Under the pieces are notes generated by a model that did not search any database, was not told where the DNA came from, and saw nothing but the letters and a program-made list of their open reading frames with translations. 64,000 bases of DNA from Leucobacter exalbidus (GTDB lineage Bacteria; Actinomycetota; Actinomycetes; Actinomycetales; Microbacteriaceae). Shown one piece after another: positions 36,674-47,753 of the stretch. A program made the position numbers and the translations under genes. Positions within the stretch are counted from its first letter, which is position 1. The number at the start of each line of letters is the position of its first letter. Location of the stretch: NCBI RefSeq assembly GCF_017834145.1, contig NZ_JAFIDA010000001.1, positions 434,001-498,000 on the forward strand, given 5' to 3'.

Positions 36674-37351
36674 ATGACAGAGAACCAGAGCCCCGCAGAC
36701 AAAGCGGCCGATGAGGTCGCACTGCACGATGGCGCCGATGCCACTCCCGAGGTTGACGATTCAAAATCTGCGCCGGCAGACCGCGCCGAGGCGGGCCCCT
36801 TTGACGCTTCAGAGGTTCCCGCAATGCGCCCCTACGTCGACCTGGGCGGCGTGAAGGTAGCTCCGCGCGAGGGGCTGCAGCTGCGCCTCGAGGTTGATGA
36901 GCGCGCCAACCGCGTCGTCGCCGTATCGCTGGAGTACGCAGAGTCACTGCTGCAGGTGCAGGCGTTTGCGGCCCCCAAGACGACGGGCCTGTGGCACGGC
37001 GTGCGCGGCGAGCTCGCACAGCAGTTCGCCACCCAGGGTGCAGTCACGAGCGAAGAAGCAAGCGCGCTCGGCACCGACCTCATTGCTCAGACCCCCGTGC
37101 CCGCTGACCAGGGCGGCGGCGTACGCCCCGTACGGTTCGTCGCGGTCGACGGCCCCCGCTGGATGCTGCGAGGCGTCATCATGGGCAAGGCCGCGGTTGA
37201 CGCCGAGGCGCTGGCCAACGTGGTCGACCTGTTCCGCGAGATCGTCGTGGTGCGCGGCGACCACCCGATGCCCCCGAGCGAATTGCTGCCCCTCAAGGTG
37301 CCCGCCGGCGTGCAGGCACCTCAGCAGCCCAACACCGCGCAGCAGGCGTGA
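36674..37351 (+). CDS. DUF3710 protein
   Basis: A 225-residue DUF3710 protein: acidic N-terminal ~45 residues, then a globular domain (YVDLGGVKVAPREGLQLRLE, later RFVAVDGPRWMLRGVIMG). ATG at 36674, preceded by AGGAAG. Its stop overlaps the DUF3159 start by four bases (GTGA). Actinobacteria-specific and of unknown function. Confidence 0.92.
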   Translation: MTENQSPADKAADEVALHDGADATPEVDDSKSAPADRAEAGPFDASEVPAMRPYVDLGGVKVAPREGLQLRLEVDERANRVVAVSLEYAESLLQVQAFAAPKTTGLWHGVRGELAQQFATQGAVTSEEASALGTDLIAQTPVPADQGGGVRPVRFVAVDGPRWMLRGVIMGKAAVDAEALANVVDLFREIVVVRGDHPMPPSELLPLKVPAGVQAPQQPNTAQQA

Positions 37352-38163
37352 GCGAGGCCCCGTCGCAGCCCGAGGCTTCGGTCCGCGAGCCCGAGGCGGG
37401 CGCAATGCATGATCCGGATCCCCAGACGCCCGAGCGCGCCCGGGCGCTGGGCGGCATGGCGCACGCCATTGGGCGGGTGACCGAGGGGGAGTCGCTGTCG
37501 TCTCGCGGGGTGATGGGCGCGATTGGTGGCGTGCGGGGGATCATCGAAGCGGTGGCTCCCGGGCTGCTGTTTCTGATCGGCTTTACCATCACGCGAGATC
37601 CGAAGATCTCGTCGATCGCTCCGGCCGCCTTTGTGGTGCTGGCGATTGTGGTGCGGCTCGCCCGACGCGAGAACGTCACCTCAGCCATTTCTGGTGCGCT
37701 GGGGGCCGCCGTCGCGGTCGCCGCCACTCTGATGACCGGCCGCGGTGAGAACTTTTACCTGCCCGGGTTTTTGACCAATATCGCCTGGGCCCTCGGTCTA
37801 CTGATCTCGCTTGTGGTGCGGTGGCCGCTGTTTGGCATCATCTACGGTTTTGCGACCGGCCAGGGCAACTCGTGGCGCACAAATCGGCCGATTCGCCGCG
37901 CTGCGATCTGGCTCACCGTGGTGTGGCTCGGCATGTTTGTGCTGCGCCTCGCCGTGCAGTTGCCGCTGTATTTTGCGGCCCGCGCCACCGACGATGCCGG
38001 GTTTACTGACGCGCTGGGCGTCGCCCGCCTCGTCATGGGTCTGCCGTTGTTCGCGCTCGTTGTAGTCGTCACCTGGGTCGTGCTGAGTGGACTGCATCGT
38101 TCATCAGATGAAGTTAGTGGCGATATCGTTGACAGTACTGGCGAAAACACCCCCACCCCGTAA
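37348..38163 (+). CDS. DUF3159 membrane protein
   Basis: A 271-residue DUF3159 protein with six predicted membrane helices between residues 60 and 260. The long hydrophilic N-terminus and C-terminus face the cytoplasm by the positive-inside rule. The GTG start overlaps the DUF3710 stop, so the pair is coupled. Function unknown; no terminator is visible before acn. Confidence 0.9.
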   Translation: MSEAPSQPEASVREPEAGAMHDPDPQTPERARALGGMAHAIGRVTEGESLSSRGVMGAIGGVRGIIEAVAPGLLFLIGFTITRDPKISSIAPAAFVVLAIVVRLARRENVTSAISGALGAAVAVAATLMTGRGENFYLPGFLTNIAWALGLLISLVVRWPLFGIIYGFATGQGNSWRTNRPIRRAAIWLTVVWLGMFVLRLAVQLPLYFAARATDDAGFTDALGVARLVMGLPLFALVVVVTWVVLSGLHRSSDEVSGDIVDSTGENTPTP

Positions 38164-38192
38164 GGGACTGGGTCGCTAAATCAGTGTAGAGT

Positions 38193-38210
38193 TATCTCGA
38201 CATCGAGATA
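38193..38210. promoter_or_regulatory. Palindrome upstream of acn, candidate operator
   Basis: Perfect 7-bp inverted repeat TATCTCG-ACAT-CGAGATA ending 15 bp before the acn start and 4 bp before its Shine-Dalgarno (GGAGGA). Its position suits a repressor blocking transcription; in related actinobacteria acn is controlled by AcnR and iron regulators, but I cannot tell which protein binds here. Confidence 0.5.
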
Positions 38211-38225
38211 TTTTGGAGGAGCCTC

Positions 38226-40895
<2,670 letters not shown>

Positions 40896-40908
40896 CCTAC
40901 GTAGCACA

Positions 40909-40954
40909 CGAACGCCGCCCCTGTCCCGCATTCGCGGGGCAGGGGCGGCGTTCG
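40909..40954 (+). terminator. acn terminator
   Basis: Inverted repeat CGAACGCCGCCCCTG-t-CCCGC / GCGGG-g-CAGGGGCGGCGTTCG around ATTC, one mismatch, followed by TTTCG. Serves acn, immediately upstream of the dxs promoter region. Confidence 0.88.
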
Positions 40955-41015
40955 TTTCGCGGTAGACTGTGGGGATGCGCGGGCCTGGTGGCTCGCAGGG
41001 AAATGGAGTGTACGG

Positions 41016-42929
41016 GTGGCGATTCTGGACCGCATTGAGTCTCCTGCAGACCTCAAGTTGCTGACGCATGAGGAATGCTTGATGCTCGCCGCCGAGATTC
41101 GGGAGTTTTTGATCTCGGAGGTCGCGAAAACCGGTGGCCACCTCGGCCCCAACCTGGGCGTTGTTGAGCTGACGATGGCGCTGCATCGGGTGTTTGATTC
41201 ACCGCACGACCCCATCGTGTTTGACACGGGGCATCAGAGCTATGTGCACAAGATCCTCACCGGCCGCAAAGACTTCAGCGGCCTACGCCAGCGGGGCGGC
41301 TTGGCCGGGTACCCGCAGCGCTCTGAATCAGAGCACGACATTGTTGAGAGTTCACACGCGTCAAGCTCGTTGAGCTGGGCCGACGGTATCTCGCGCGCGT
41401 TCACCCGCACCGGGCAGCTCGACCGCAGCGTGATCGCTGTCGTGGGTGACGGTGCGCTCACCGGTGGCATGACCTGGGAAGCGCTCAATAACATCACCGA
41501 TGATAACGATCGCAACCTGGTGATCGTCGTCAACGATAATGGCCGCTCGTATGCCCCCACCATCGGCGGCATGGCTCGGTTCTTGAACGGTGTGCGGTCA
41601 AAGGGCAGCTACCGCGATCTGCAAGAGGGCAGCGAGAAGCTGTTCTCGCGCCTCGGTCAGCCCGGTCGCACCCTCTACCGCGGTGCCCGCGGAGCGCTAC
41701 ACGGCTTCTTGAGCCGCGCCAGCAACAATGATCACCTCTACTCAAACCTTGATATCAAGTATCTGGGCCCCATTGACGGCCACGATCTCTCAGCGGTCGA
41801 GGAAACCCTCAGACAGGCAAAGGGCTACGGTCGCCCCACGCTCGTGCACGTGATCACCGAAAAGGGATACGGGTACGCCCCTGCAGAGAATGATCTCGCC
41901 GATCAGTTCCACGCGATCGGCAAAATCGATCCCGATAGCGGTGAACCTGTTTCACCCTCGGCTGGCCTCAGCTGGACGAAGGTGTTTCGCCAGCACCTCG
42001 CCGATATCGCCGACGTTGATGAGCGTGTCATCGCCATCACCGCCGCGATGCTGCAGCCGACGGGTCTCGATCTGCTCGCTGAACGGCACCCCGAGCGCGT
42101 CATCGACGTGGGTATCGCCGAGCAGCACGCGGTCACAAGCGCCGCCGGTCTCGCGTATGGCGGCCTACACCCGGTTGTCGCGGTCTACGCAACCTTCATG
42201 AATCGCGCGCTCGATCAGTTGATGATGGATGTCGCGCTGCACCGCGCCGGCGTGACCTTCGCGCTCGACCGCTCAGGCATCACCGGCCCCGATGGCGCGA
42301 GCCACAACGGGGTGTGGGACCTTGCGACACTGCAGGTGGTTCCCGGGATCCGGATCGCCGCGCCTCGCGATGCCGCGACGCTTCGCGAGCTGCTCAGCCA
42401 GGCCGTGAAGATTGATGATGGCCCGACGGTCATTCGTTACCCCAAGGGCTCTGTTCCCGAGGATCTCGTGCCGCTCGAACGGCGCGCAGATGGCGTCGAT
42501 GTGCTGAGCGCCGATACACCAGGTGTCGACACTGACGTGCTGTTCGTCACGGTCGGCCCCATGGCGTCGGTGGCGCTTGAAGCCGCGGCACTGTTGCGCG
42601 CGCAGGGGATTACCTGCACGGTCATTGATCCGCGCTGGGTGGTTCCCGTCGCTGCCTCGGTCGTTGAGATCGCGCGCTCGCACCGACTGCTCATCAGTAT
42701 TGAGGATGGCATTCGCGTGGGGGGAGTCGGCACGCGTATTCGACAGGCGCTGCGCGATGCGGGCGTTGACACCGCAGTGAGTGAGCTGGGCACCCCCGAC
42801 GAGTTCCCCGATCATGCCTCACGCGACGAACTATTACTCGAAGCTGGATTGACCGCAGCACAGATCGCTCAGAACGTTGAGGAACAGGTGCGTGGCCGCA
42901 GGATTCCGATCGCCCGCCCCGAAGCGTAA
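41016..42929 (+). CDS. dxs: 1-deoxy-D-xylulose-5-phosphate synthase
   Basis: A 637-residue DXS, first enzyme of the non-mevalonate isoprenoid pathway (pyruvate + glyceraldehyde-3-phosphate, thiamine-diphosphate dependent). GHQSYVHKILTGR near residue 70, ThDP motif VVGDGALTGGM near residue 147, and transketolase C-terminal features GIAEQHAVTSAAGLA and DRSGITGPDGASHNG. The GTG at 41016 follows GGAG at 7 bases. A TAGACT -10-like box precedes it by about 50 bp. Confidence 0.97.
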   Translation: MAILDRIESPADLKLLTHEECLMLAAEIREFLISEVAKTGGHLGPNLGVVELTMALHRVFDSPHDPIVFDTGHQSYVHKILTGRKDFSGLRQRGGLAGYPQRSESEHDIVESSHASSSLSWADGISRAFTRTGQLDRSVIAVVGDGALTGGMTWEALNNITDDNDRNLVIVVNDNGRSYAPTIGGMARFLNGVRSKGSYRDLQEGSEKLFSRLGQPGRTLYRGARGALHGFLSRASNNDHLYSNLDIKYLGPIDGHDLSAVEETLRQAKGYGRPTLVHVITEKGYGYAPAENDLADQFHAIGKIDPDSGEPVSPSAGLSWTKVFRQHLADIADVDERVIAITAAMLQPTGLDLLAERHPERVIDVGIAEQHAVTSAAGLAYGGLHPVVAVYATFMNRALDQLMMDVALHRAGVTFALDRSGITGPDGASHNGVWDLATLQVVPGIRIAAPRDAATLRELLSQAVKIDDGPTVIRYPKGSVPEDLVPLERRADGVDVLSADTPGVDTDVLFVTVGPMASVALEAAALLRAQGITCTVIDPRWVVPVAASVVEIARSHRLLISIEDGIRVGGVGTRIRQALRDAGVDTAVSELGTPDEFPDHASRDELLLEAGLTAAQIAQNVEEQVRGRRIPIARPEA

Positions 42930-42944
42930 TCACTGCGGATACTA

Positions 42945-42989
42945 CGAGAGCGCCCTCCGGGCAAGATTCTTGCTCGGAGGGCGCTCTCG
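42945..42989. terminator. Bidirectional terminator between dxs and M23 peptidase gene
   Basis: 15-bp stem CGAGAGCGCCCTCCG and complement; the loop adds an internal CAAG/CTTG helix. Confidence 0.88.
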
Positions 42990-43001
42990 TGGGTGAGGCT
43001 G

Positions 43002-43880
43002 TTAAGCCGTGGCGTCGGCGGGTGTCGCAGCGCCCGCTTCAACCGGCTTGGCGACCGTGCGCGGCGTAGTGTTGTACTTGGCGAGAAACTCCATCGGTTC
43101 GGCTGGCTCGTCGTTGATGCGCACCGCAAAGTGCAGGTGAGCGCCAAAGGCCATACCGGTCGCGCCGACCTCGCCCACGAAGTCGCCCATCTTGATGTCT
43201 TCGCCGACCTTATGATCGTGCGAGCCATCAACCATGTGGCAGTAGCGCGTCGATACCTCTAGGCCGTCAATCTCGTGATCGATCTTCAGGCCAAAGCCGC
43301 AGCCGTCATTCGCGAAGCCTGCTTCGACGATGACGCCGTCTGCGACCGCCTGGATCGGCGTGCCCGAGGCTGCCGCAAAGTCTTGTGCGTCGTGGAACTG
43401 CTCGACGGGCGCCGTGCGGTAGCCATACGGGTCGGTGAGCATGACCTGTCGCGCGAAGGGGTAGTTCACCCACACCTTTGGGTTGAATTCATACGATGCT
43501 TCGGTCACCTCGGCCGTGGCCACACCCGCAACCTCGGCGAACGAATCGGGCAGATCGCCGACGGCGGTTTCGGAGAAAAGCTCCTGCTGGGCGAAAAGCT
43601 CTTGCTGAGCCGCAGCCGAGACAGCGACCTCGTCTTGGCTGGCGATCGGCATCACCGCGACAAGCGCGAGGCCCGAGACACACACCGAGGCGGCAGCCGC
43701 AGCAAACTTCTGGCGGGTACTGCGCGGCTTGCGCGGGGGAGCGAGAGCGGGAGCCGCCGCCGGTACATGCGTGCGACGGGGAACCCGAAATGCCATCTCA
43801 TCGCCTGCGTTGCGCAGGGAGGCCCGCAGACCCTTACGAGTGGGAGCATCTATGGGGGGTTCGGGAGGTGCGTCAGTCAT
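43002..43880 (-). CDS. M23 family metallopeptidase, membrane-anchored
   Basis: A 292-residue protein: ~60-residue cytoplasmic basic/proline-rich part, one membrane helix (about residues 60-78: AAAASVCVSGLALVAVMPI), a linker rich in Ala and Glu, and a C-terminal LytM domain. Zinc ligands are visible as FHDAQDF (H..D) and AHLHFAV. It should cleave peptidoglycan cross-links. I chose the ATG at 43880; an in-frame TTG lies four codons upstream. An AT-rich 100-bp region upstream (43881-43983) likely holds the promoter, with TATATTTAAAT. Confidence 0.88.
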   Translation of the reverse strand: MTDAPPEPPIDAPTRKGLRASLRNAGDEMAFRVPRRTHVPAAAPALAPPRKPRSTRQKFAAAAASVCVSGLALVAVMPIASQDEVAVSAAAQQELFAQQELFSETAVGDLPDSFAEVAGVATAEVTEASYEFNPKVWVNYPFARQVMLTDPYGYRTAPVEQFHDAQDFAAASGTPIQAVADGVIVEAGFANDGCGFGLKIDHEIDGLEVSTRYCHMVDGSHDHKVGEDIKMGDFVGEVGATGMAFGAHLHFAVRINDEPAEPMEFLAKYNTTPRTVAKPVEAGAATPADATA

Positions 43881-43983
43881 GCAAGCTTTCAATAGGCGGA
43901 CGTGTACGAGTTCGTCACGATTTAAATATAACGATCAGATTACAGTGTAGTTCTGAAAAACACCAGAATCAGATATTATCTGT

Positions 43984-44643
43984 TCACGCGAGCGGCACAC
44001 TGCGCGCCTGCGCGATGAACTGTTCAATGAGTTCGGCGCTCTTCATGCCCGGGGCCATTTCGACGCCGCTTGAGACATCAACACCCGCGGGCGAGAGATC
44101 CGCAATAGCCGCGGCGACATTTGCGGGGGAGAGCCCGCCGGCGAGTAGCCAGTGGTCACCAAACTCTTGGGGGGCACGATCGCCAAAGTCCCAGCGCTCA
44201 CCCGATCCGGGTGCTGAGCCATCGAGCAGCAGCCGTTCTTCGCCCAGCTCACCCGGCACAATGTGGGGGAAGTGGGCCAGTGAGGCCGCTCGCCACACCC
44301 GCGGAATGATCGCCTGCGCGGCCGCCACGTCTGCTGCGGTGTACTTGCCGTGCAACTGCAGCACGTCAAAGCCAAGCGCGACCGCACGCTGGGCAGCCTC
44401 TTCGGCAGCCATCTTGTTCACCACGAGCACGGTGTCGACAGCGGGCGTTGCGGCACAGGGCTGCCCGGTAGCCGGCGACTCCTGACGCACAGCGGCAATC
44501 ACCGCTCGCGCTTCAGCATCGGTCGCGTGCCGCGGGGTGCCTGGGCTCATGACGACCCCAATGGCCTGCGCGCCAAGCTGCACAGCGAGCTTGGTGAGCT
44601 GCGGATCGCGCATGCCGCAGATCTTCACATAGGGGGAGTCCAT
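43984..44643 (-). CDS. trpF: Phosphoribosylanthranilate isomerase
   Basis: A 219-residue TIM-barrel TrpF (third step from anthranilate to tryptophan). The catalytic cysteine is in VKICGMRDP at the N-terminus; phosphate-binding LLAGGLSPANV and the C-terminal GVDVSSGVE are intact, as is the catalytic aspartate region LLLDGSAPG. Other trp genes are not in the window, so the gene is detached from the trp operon, a common actinobacterial state. Confidence 0.93.
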   Translation of the reverse strand: MDSPYVKICGMRDPQLTKLAVQLGAQAIGVVMSPGTPRHATDAEARAVIAAVRQESPATGQPCAATPAVDTVLVVNKMAAEEAAQRAVALGFDVLQLHGKYTAADVAAAQAIIPRVWRAASLAHFPHIVPGELGEERLLLDGSAPGSGERWDFGDRAPQEFGDHWLLAGGLSPANVAAAIADLSPAGVDVSSGVEMAPGMKSAELIEQFIAQARSVPLA

Positions 44644-44722
44644 CCCACCATTCTACCCGGGCCGTGCTACGGGCCCGACCGGGCTTAGGTGCGGCGGCGG
44701 GTATGACCCGTACATATAAAAC

Positions 44723-44760
44723 GACCCCGGCTGAGCGCTAGTATCACTCGAACCGGGGTC
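44723..44760 (-). terminator. Hairpin upstream of trpF, end of the marR transcript
   Basis: GACCCCGG / CCGGGGTC with a 22-nt spacer; on the minus strand it is followed by GTTTTATAT. It would terminate the MFS-marR transcript before trpF. The surrounding 44644-44866 contains two more short hairpins (CACCCA/TGGGTG and GGTGG/CCACC) and no gene. Confidence 0.65.
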
Positions 44761-44866
44761 TGACCAGACCACCCAGGCGAGTGGGTGATCGTGGCTAATA
44801 TCAGTCTATCTTGCTTTCGCGGTGGCTCTTGACCACCAGGGGCTGTGACCCAACTATCGCGTGCCG

Positions 44867-45361
44867 CTAACCCTGATCTTGGTTAAACCTGCGCAGCCCG
44901 ATCTTGAGCTGCTGCAGGTCTTCGACACTCCAGTCAGTGAAGCGCTCACGATAGGTCTCAGCCCACCGCACCCGAATCCCGTCAAGGAATTCAACGGCTT
45001 GATCGCTCGCGGTCAAACACACCACGCGGCGATCTTCAGGAGTAGCTGCTGCGTCGACGAGCCCCAGCTCGCGCAGCTTCGTGATCTGCCTGCTCACCAG
45101 CGCTTTATCCATATCAAGCAGCTGGCACAGCTCGGTGGCCGTGGTCGATCCATTGCGCCGAATCACCTGCAGCATCGCGATGCCCGCCTTCTTCAACTCG
45201 GGGTGAAACTCTGCCGCGTACCTCGCCCAGCGACCCCGCACGAACGCCACCGTTTCAGAAAACTCAGCGATGATCTCTGGCATCAGGGTGTCACGTGGGG
45301 GAGTCGCGGGTTGAAACGGAACCGCGGGAAGAAACGGAACCGCAGGTTCTGGCGTGTTCAC
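44867..45361 (-). CDS. MarR family transcriptional regulator
   Basis: A 164-residue winged-helix MarR protein. Recognition region TATELCQLLDMDKALVSRQ, followed by the wing with TPEDRRVVCLT. GTG start 45361 lies 2 bp after the stop of the upstream MFS gene, and the N-terminal ~25 residues are Pro-rich (PAVPFLPAVPFQPATPP, a partial repeat). By arrangement it is the second gene of the efflux operon and the probable repressor acting on the two palindromes at 47208-47251. Confidence 0.9.
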   Translation of the reverse strand: MNTPEPAVPFLPAVPFQPATPPRDTLMPEIIAEFSETVAFVRGRWARYAAEFHPELKKAGIAMLQVIRRNGSTTATELCQLLDMDKALVSRQITKLRELGLVDAAATPEDRRVVCLTASDQAVEFLDGIRVRWAETYRERFTDWSVEDLQQLKIGLRRFNQDQG

Positions 45362-45363
45362 GA

Positions 45364-47075
45364 TCAGCGCGAGTCGCGACCCGTGGGCGGGTTCTCACCG
45401 CGATCACGCTCGGCCGCTGCGCGCTCGGCGGCGTCGACGTCAATCATAGGAATCGCACCGGTTGAGACCTCCACGAGCGTCGCACCAGCAGACTCGGCGG
45501 GCAGTTTCTTTGACTGCTCGGCGAGACGCTCAGCGTTGCTTTTCGAGCTCAGCGGAATGTTGGGCAGGAAGATAATTGCGATCAGCGTGACGAGCGCCAG
45601 GGGAGAGACCGCGAAGAACACGTCACCGATGGCGTGACCGTAGGCATCTTCGACCACCGAGCGCAGTGGCTCAGCAATTTCAGAAACCTTCGGCAGTGCA
45701 CCGCTCTGCAACGCTTCAACGCCATCAAGCGCATCGGGTGTGTCTGCGCAAGCTTCGCGATGCCTTCGTTAAGGAAGGTCATCACCTTGTGCGCCAGCAC
45801 GGTGCCCATGATGGACATGCCCACGCTGCCGCCAATGGTGCGGAAAAACGTGACGGCCGAGCTCGCGGCACCCATCTGAGTGGGGGCCACCGTGTTCTGC
45901 ACGATGAGCACGAGATTCTGCATGGTCATGCCCACGCCACAGCCCAAGATGAACATTGAGACGCCCACGTACCACATGTCGGTGTCATAGCGCAGCTGGC
46001 CCATCATGACCGTACCGATGACGAGGCAGACGCCGCCGATAACCATGTAACGCTTCCACTTACCGGTGCGCGAGATGATCTGGCCGACGAGGGTTGATGA
46101 TCCGAGCAGACCGCCCATCATGGGGAGCGTGAGCAAGCTTGATTCGATCACCGAGCGCCCGCGTGCCAGCTGCATGTACTGACCCAGGTACACAACCGTC
46201 GCGAACATTGCCACGCCCACCGAGATGCTGGCGATGGAAGCCAGGGTGAAGGTGCGGTTCTTGAACAGCGTGAGGGGGATGAGGGGCTCTTCGACCTTCA
46301 TCTCCACGATTACCGCGGCCACCAGCATAAGCACACCGGCGCCCACCATCACGAAGGTCTGCCATGACATCCAGTCAAACTCAGACCCACCCAGGGTGAT
46401 CCAGATCAGCAGACTTGAGAAGCCGGCCGAGATGAGCACTGCGCCTGCGTAGTCGATCTTGATCTTGCGCTTTGCGGTGTTGAGGTGCAGGGTCTTTTGC
46501 AGCATGATGATCGACACGATGGCGATCGGCACGGCCACATAGAAGTTCCAGCGCCAGCCGACGGTGTCCGTCAGCAGGCCTCCCAGTAACGGGCCACCCA
46601 CGGTCGCGACTGCCATGATCGCGCCCATAATGCCCATGTACTTGCCGCGCTCACGAGGGCTCACAATTTCAGCGAGAACGATCTGCACCAGGGCGCCGAG
46701 GCCGCCCACACCGAGGCCCTGAAGCACGCGGAAGGAAATGAGCCACGTCGGATCGTGTGCCATGCCCGAGAAGATGGATCCGAGCGTGAAAATCACCAGT
46801 GCCGTCTGAATCAGCACCTTCTTGCTCGTGAGGTCGGCGAGCTTGCCCCAGATGGGAGTGCCGATCGCCGATGCGAGCGAGGTCGCCATTACGACCCAGG
46901 TGTATGACGCCTGTGAGCCTCCGATGTCTGCAATAATGACCGGCATTGAAGTGCCGACCACATTCATTGCAACCATGGAGACAAACATGCTCATGAAGAG
47001 GCCGGTGAGCGCGAGGTTGAGCGCGCGGCCGGTGAGTATTCCGTCACCGGGAACGGAGTTTTTGGAACTGGTCAT
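45364..47075 (-). pseudogene. DHA2-family MFS drug-efflux transporter, frameshifted
   Basis: A 14-helix DHA2-type H+ antiporter. Residues to about 446 read correctly (WGKLADLTSKK, GLGALVQIVLAEIVSPRERGK and so on), up to LAQTHP. At 45734-45741 the frame breaks: continuing gives a nonsense tail ending at 45582, whereas the next frame gives DALDGVEALQSG and the normal C-terminus with the last membrane helix, ending at 45364. One missing base explains this. It may be a sequencing error, because the downstream segment still looks conserved; if real, helix 14 is lost. ATG at 47075. Confidence 0.85.
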
Positions 47076-47207
47076 TCGGGTAAAAATCCTCGCTGGGTTC
47101 AAAGGGGAGTGTTGTGCCCGAGCCGAACGCACGCTGACGCCAGGTAGCGAGAGGGAGCGGCCCGTGAAATCTAAACGAACCGATGCGGGTCACCCCACGA
47201 ATCATTC

Positions 47208-47251
47208 GTTGACGAAAGTCAACTATACGCCATTCGTTGACTTAGGTCAAC
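47208..47251 (-). promoter_or_regulatory. Promoter with two MarR-type operators for the MFS-marR operon
   Basis: Two identical-arm palindromes GTTGAC-N4-GTCAAC at 47208-47223 (spacer GAAA) and 47236-47251 (spacer TTAG), centres 28 bp apart. On the minus strand, TTGACC (47250-47245) and TATAGT (47227-47222), exactly 17 bp apart, form a near-consensus promoter; one operator covers the -35 box, the other sits at the -10 box and start site. Confidence 0.85.
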
Positions 47252-47259
47252 CACCTCGG

Positions 47260-47753
47260 GTTACTGGCCTTGTGGCATGTCGCTCACGAAATAATCCTTT
47301 CGATGACTTGGCCCAGCTGGGCGAACCTGGGTGTGATCTCGAGAACTCATCAATCATCACGAAAGACGGAATGAAGCTTGACATTGGCCCCGTGGCGAGC
47401 GTTGGCGTATCAAGCGCGTGTTGTTCGGCTCAGAACTCGGAGGTTTCGTACCTCTTGGTGAATTGGGGTGTTCCTGGCATCGCAGTGACGCGCACCGAGA
47501 ATCGCAAGGCCGAGACCTGGGGCAGCTCACGCCAAGCCATCGAGTTGCAGGCCCAGCAACGCGCACTGCGGTAGCCGCAGAAAACGGTACAGGTGGGTCA
47601 ACCACAAGAGGGGCATTTCCCTTAAAGCTGACATAATATAGATTATCGACTCAGTGACGAGAAGTGGAAATGAGCCGGTTTGAGCCGCATTGGAGTTGTG
47701 TGGTGAGCTGGCATGATCCGGATCAAAAGACAGCTCACCATACATAGCCGGCG
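47260..47753. other. Gene-free stretch, possibly decayed
   Basis: About 490 bp with no reading frame I trust. One plus-strand frame passes through VTRTENRKAE (around 47489-47518), which resembles the end of an XRE-type HTH, but no start, no second half and no Shine-Dalgarno accompany it. AT content rises after 47620. Confidence 0.4.

Noticed and set aside
44725-44790. tRNA-like T-loop (GGTTCGAGT on the minus strand) near trpF
   Set aside because: The bases flanking the loop do not pair as a T-stem and no acceptor or anticodon arm can be formed; the sequence is better explained as a terminator hairpin.
45734-45741. Programmed ribosomal frameshift in the MFS gene
   Set aside because: No slippery heptamer or downstream structure is evident; a missing base is simpler.
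47400-47600. XRE-type HTH regulator remnant (VTRTENRKAE)
   Set aside because: Only about ten residues fit, in a frame without start or Shine-Dalgarno; chance similarity cannot be excluded.
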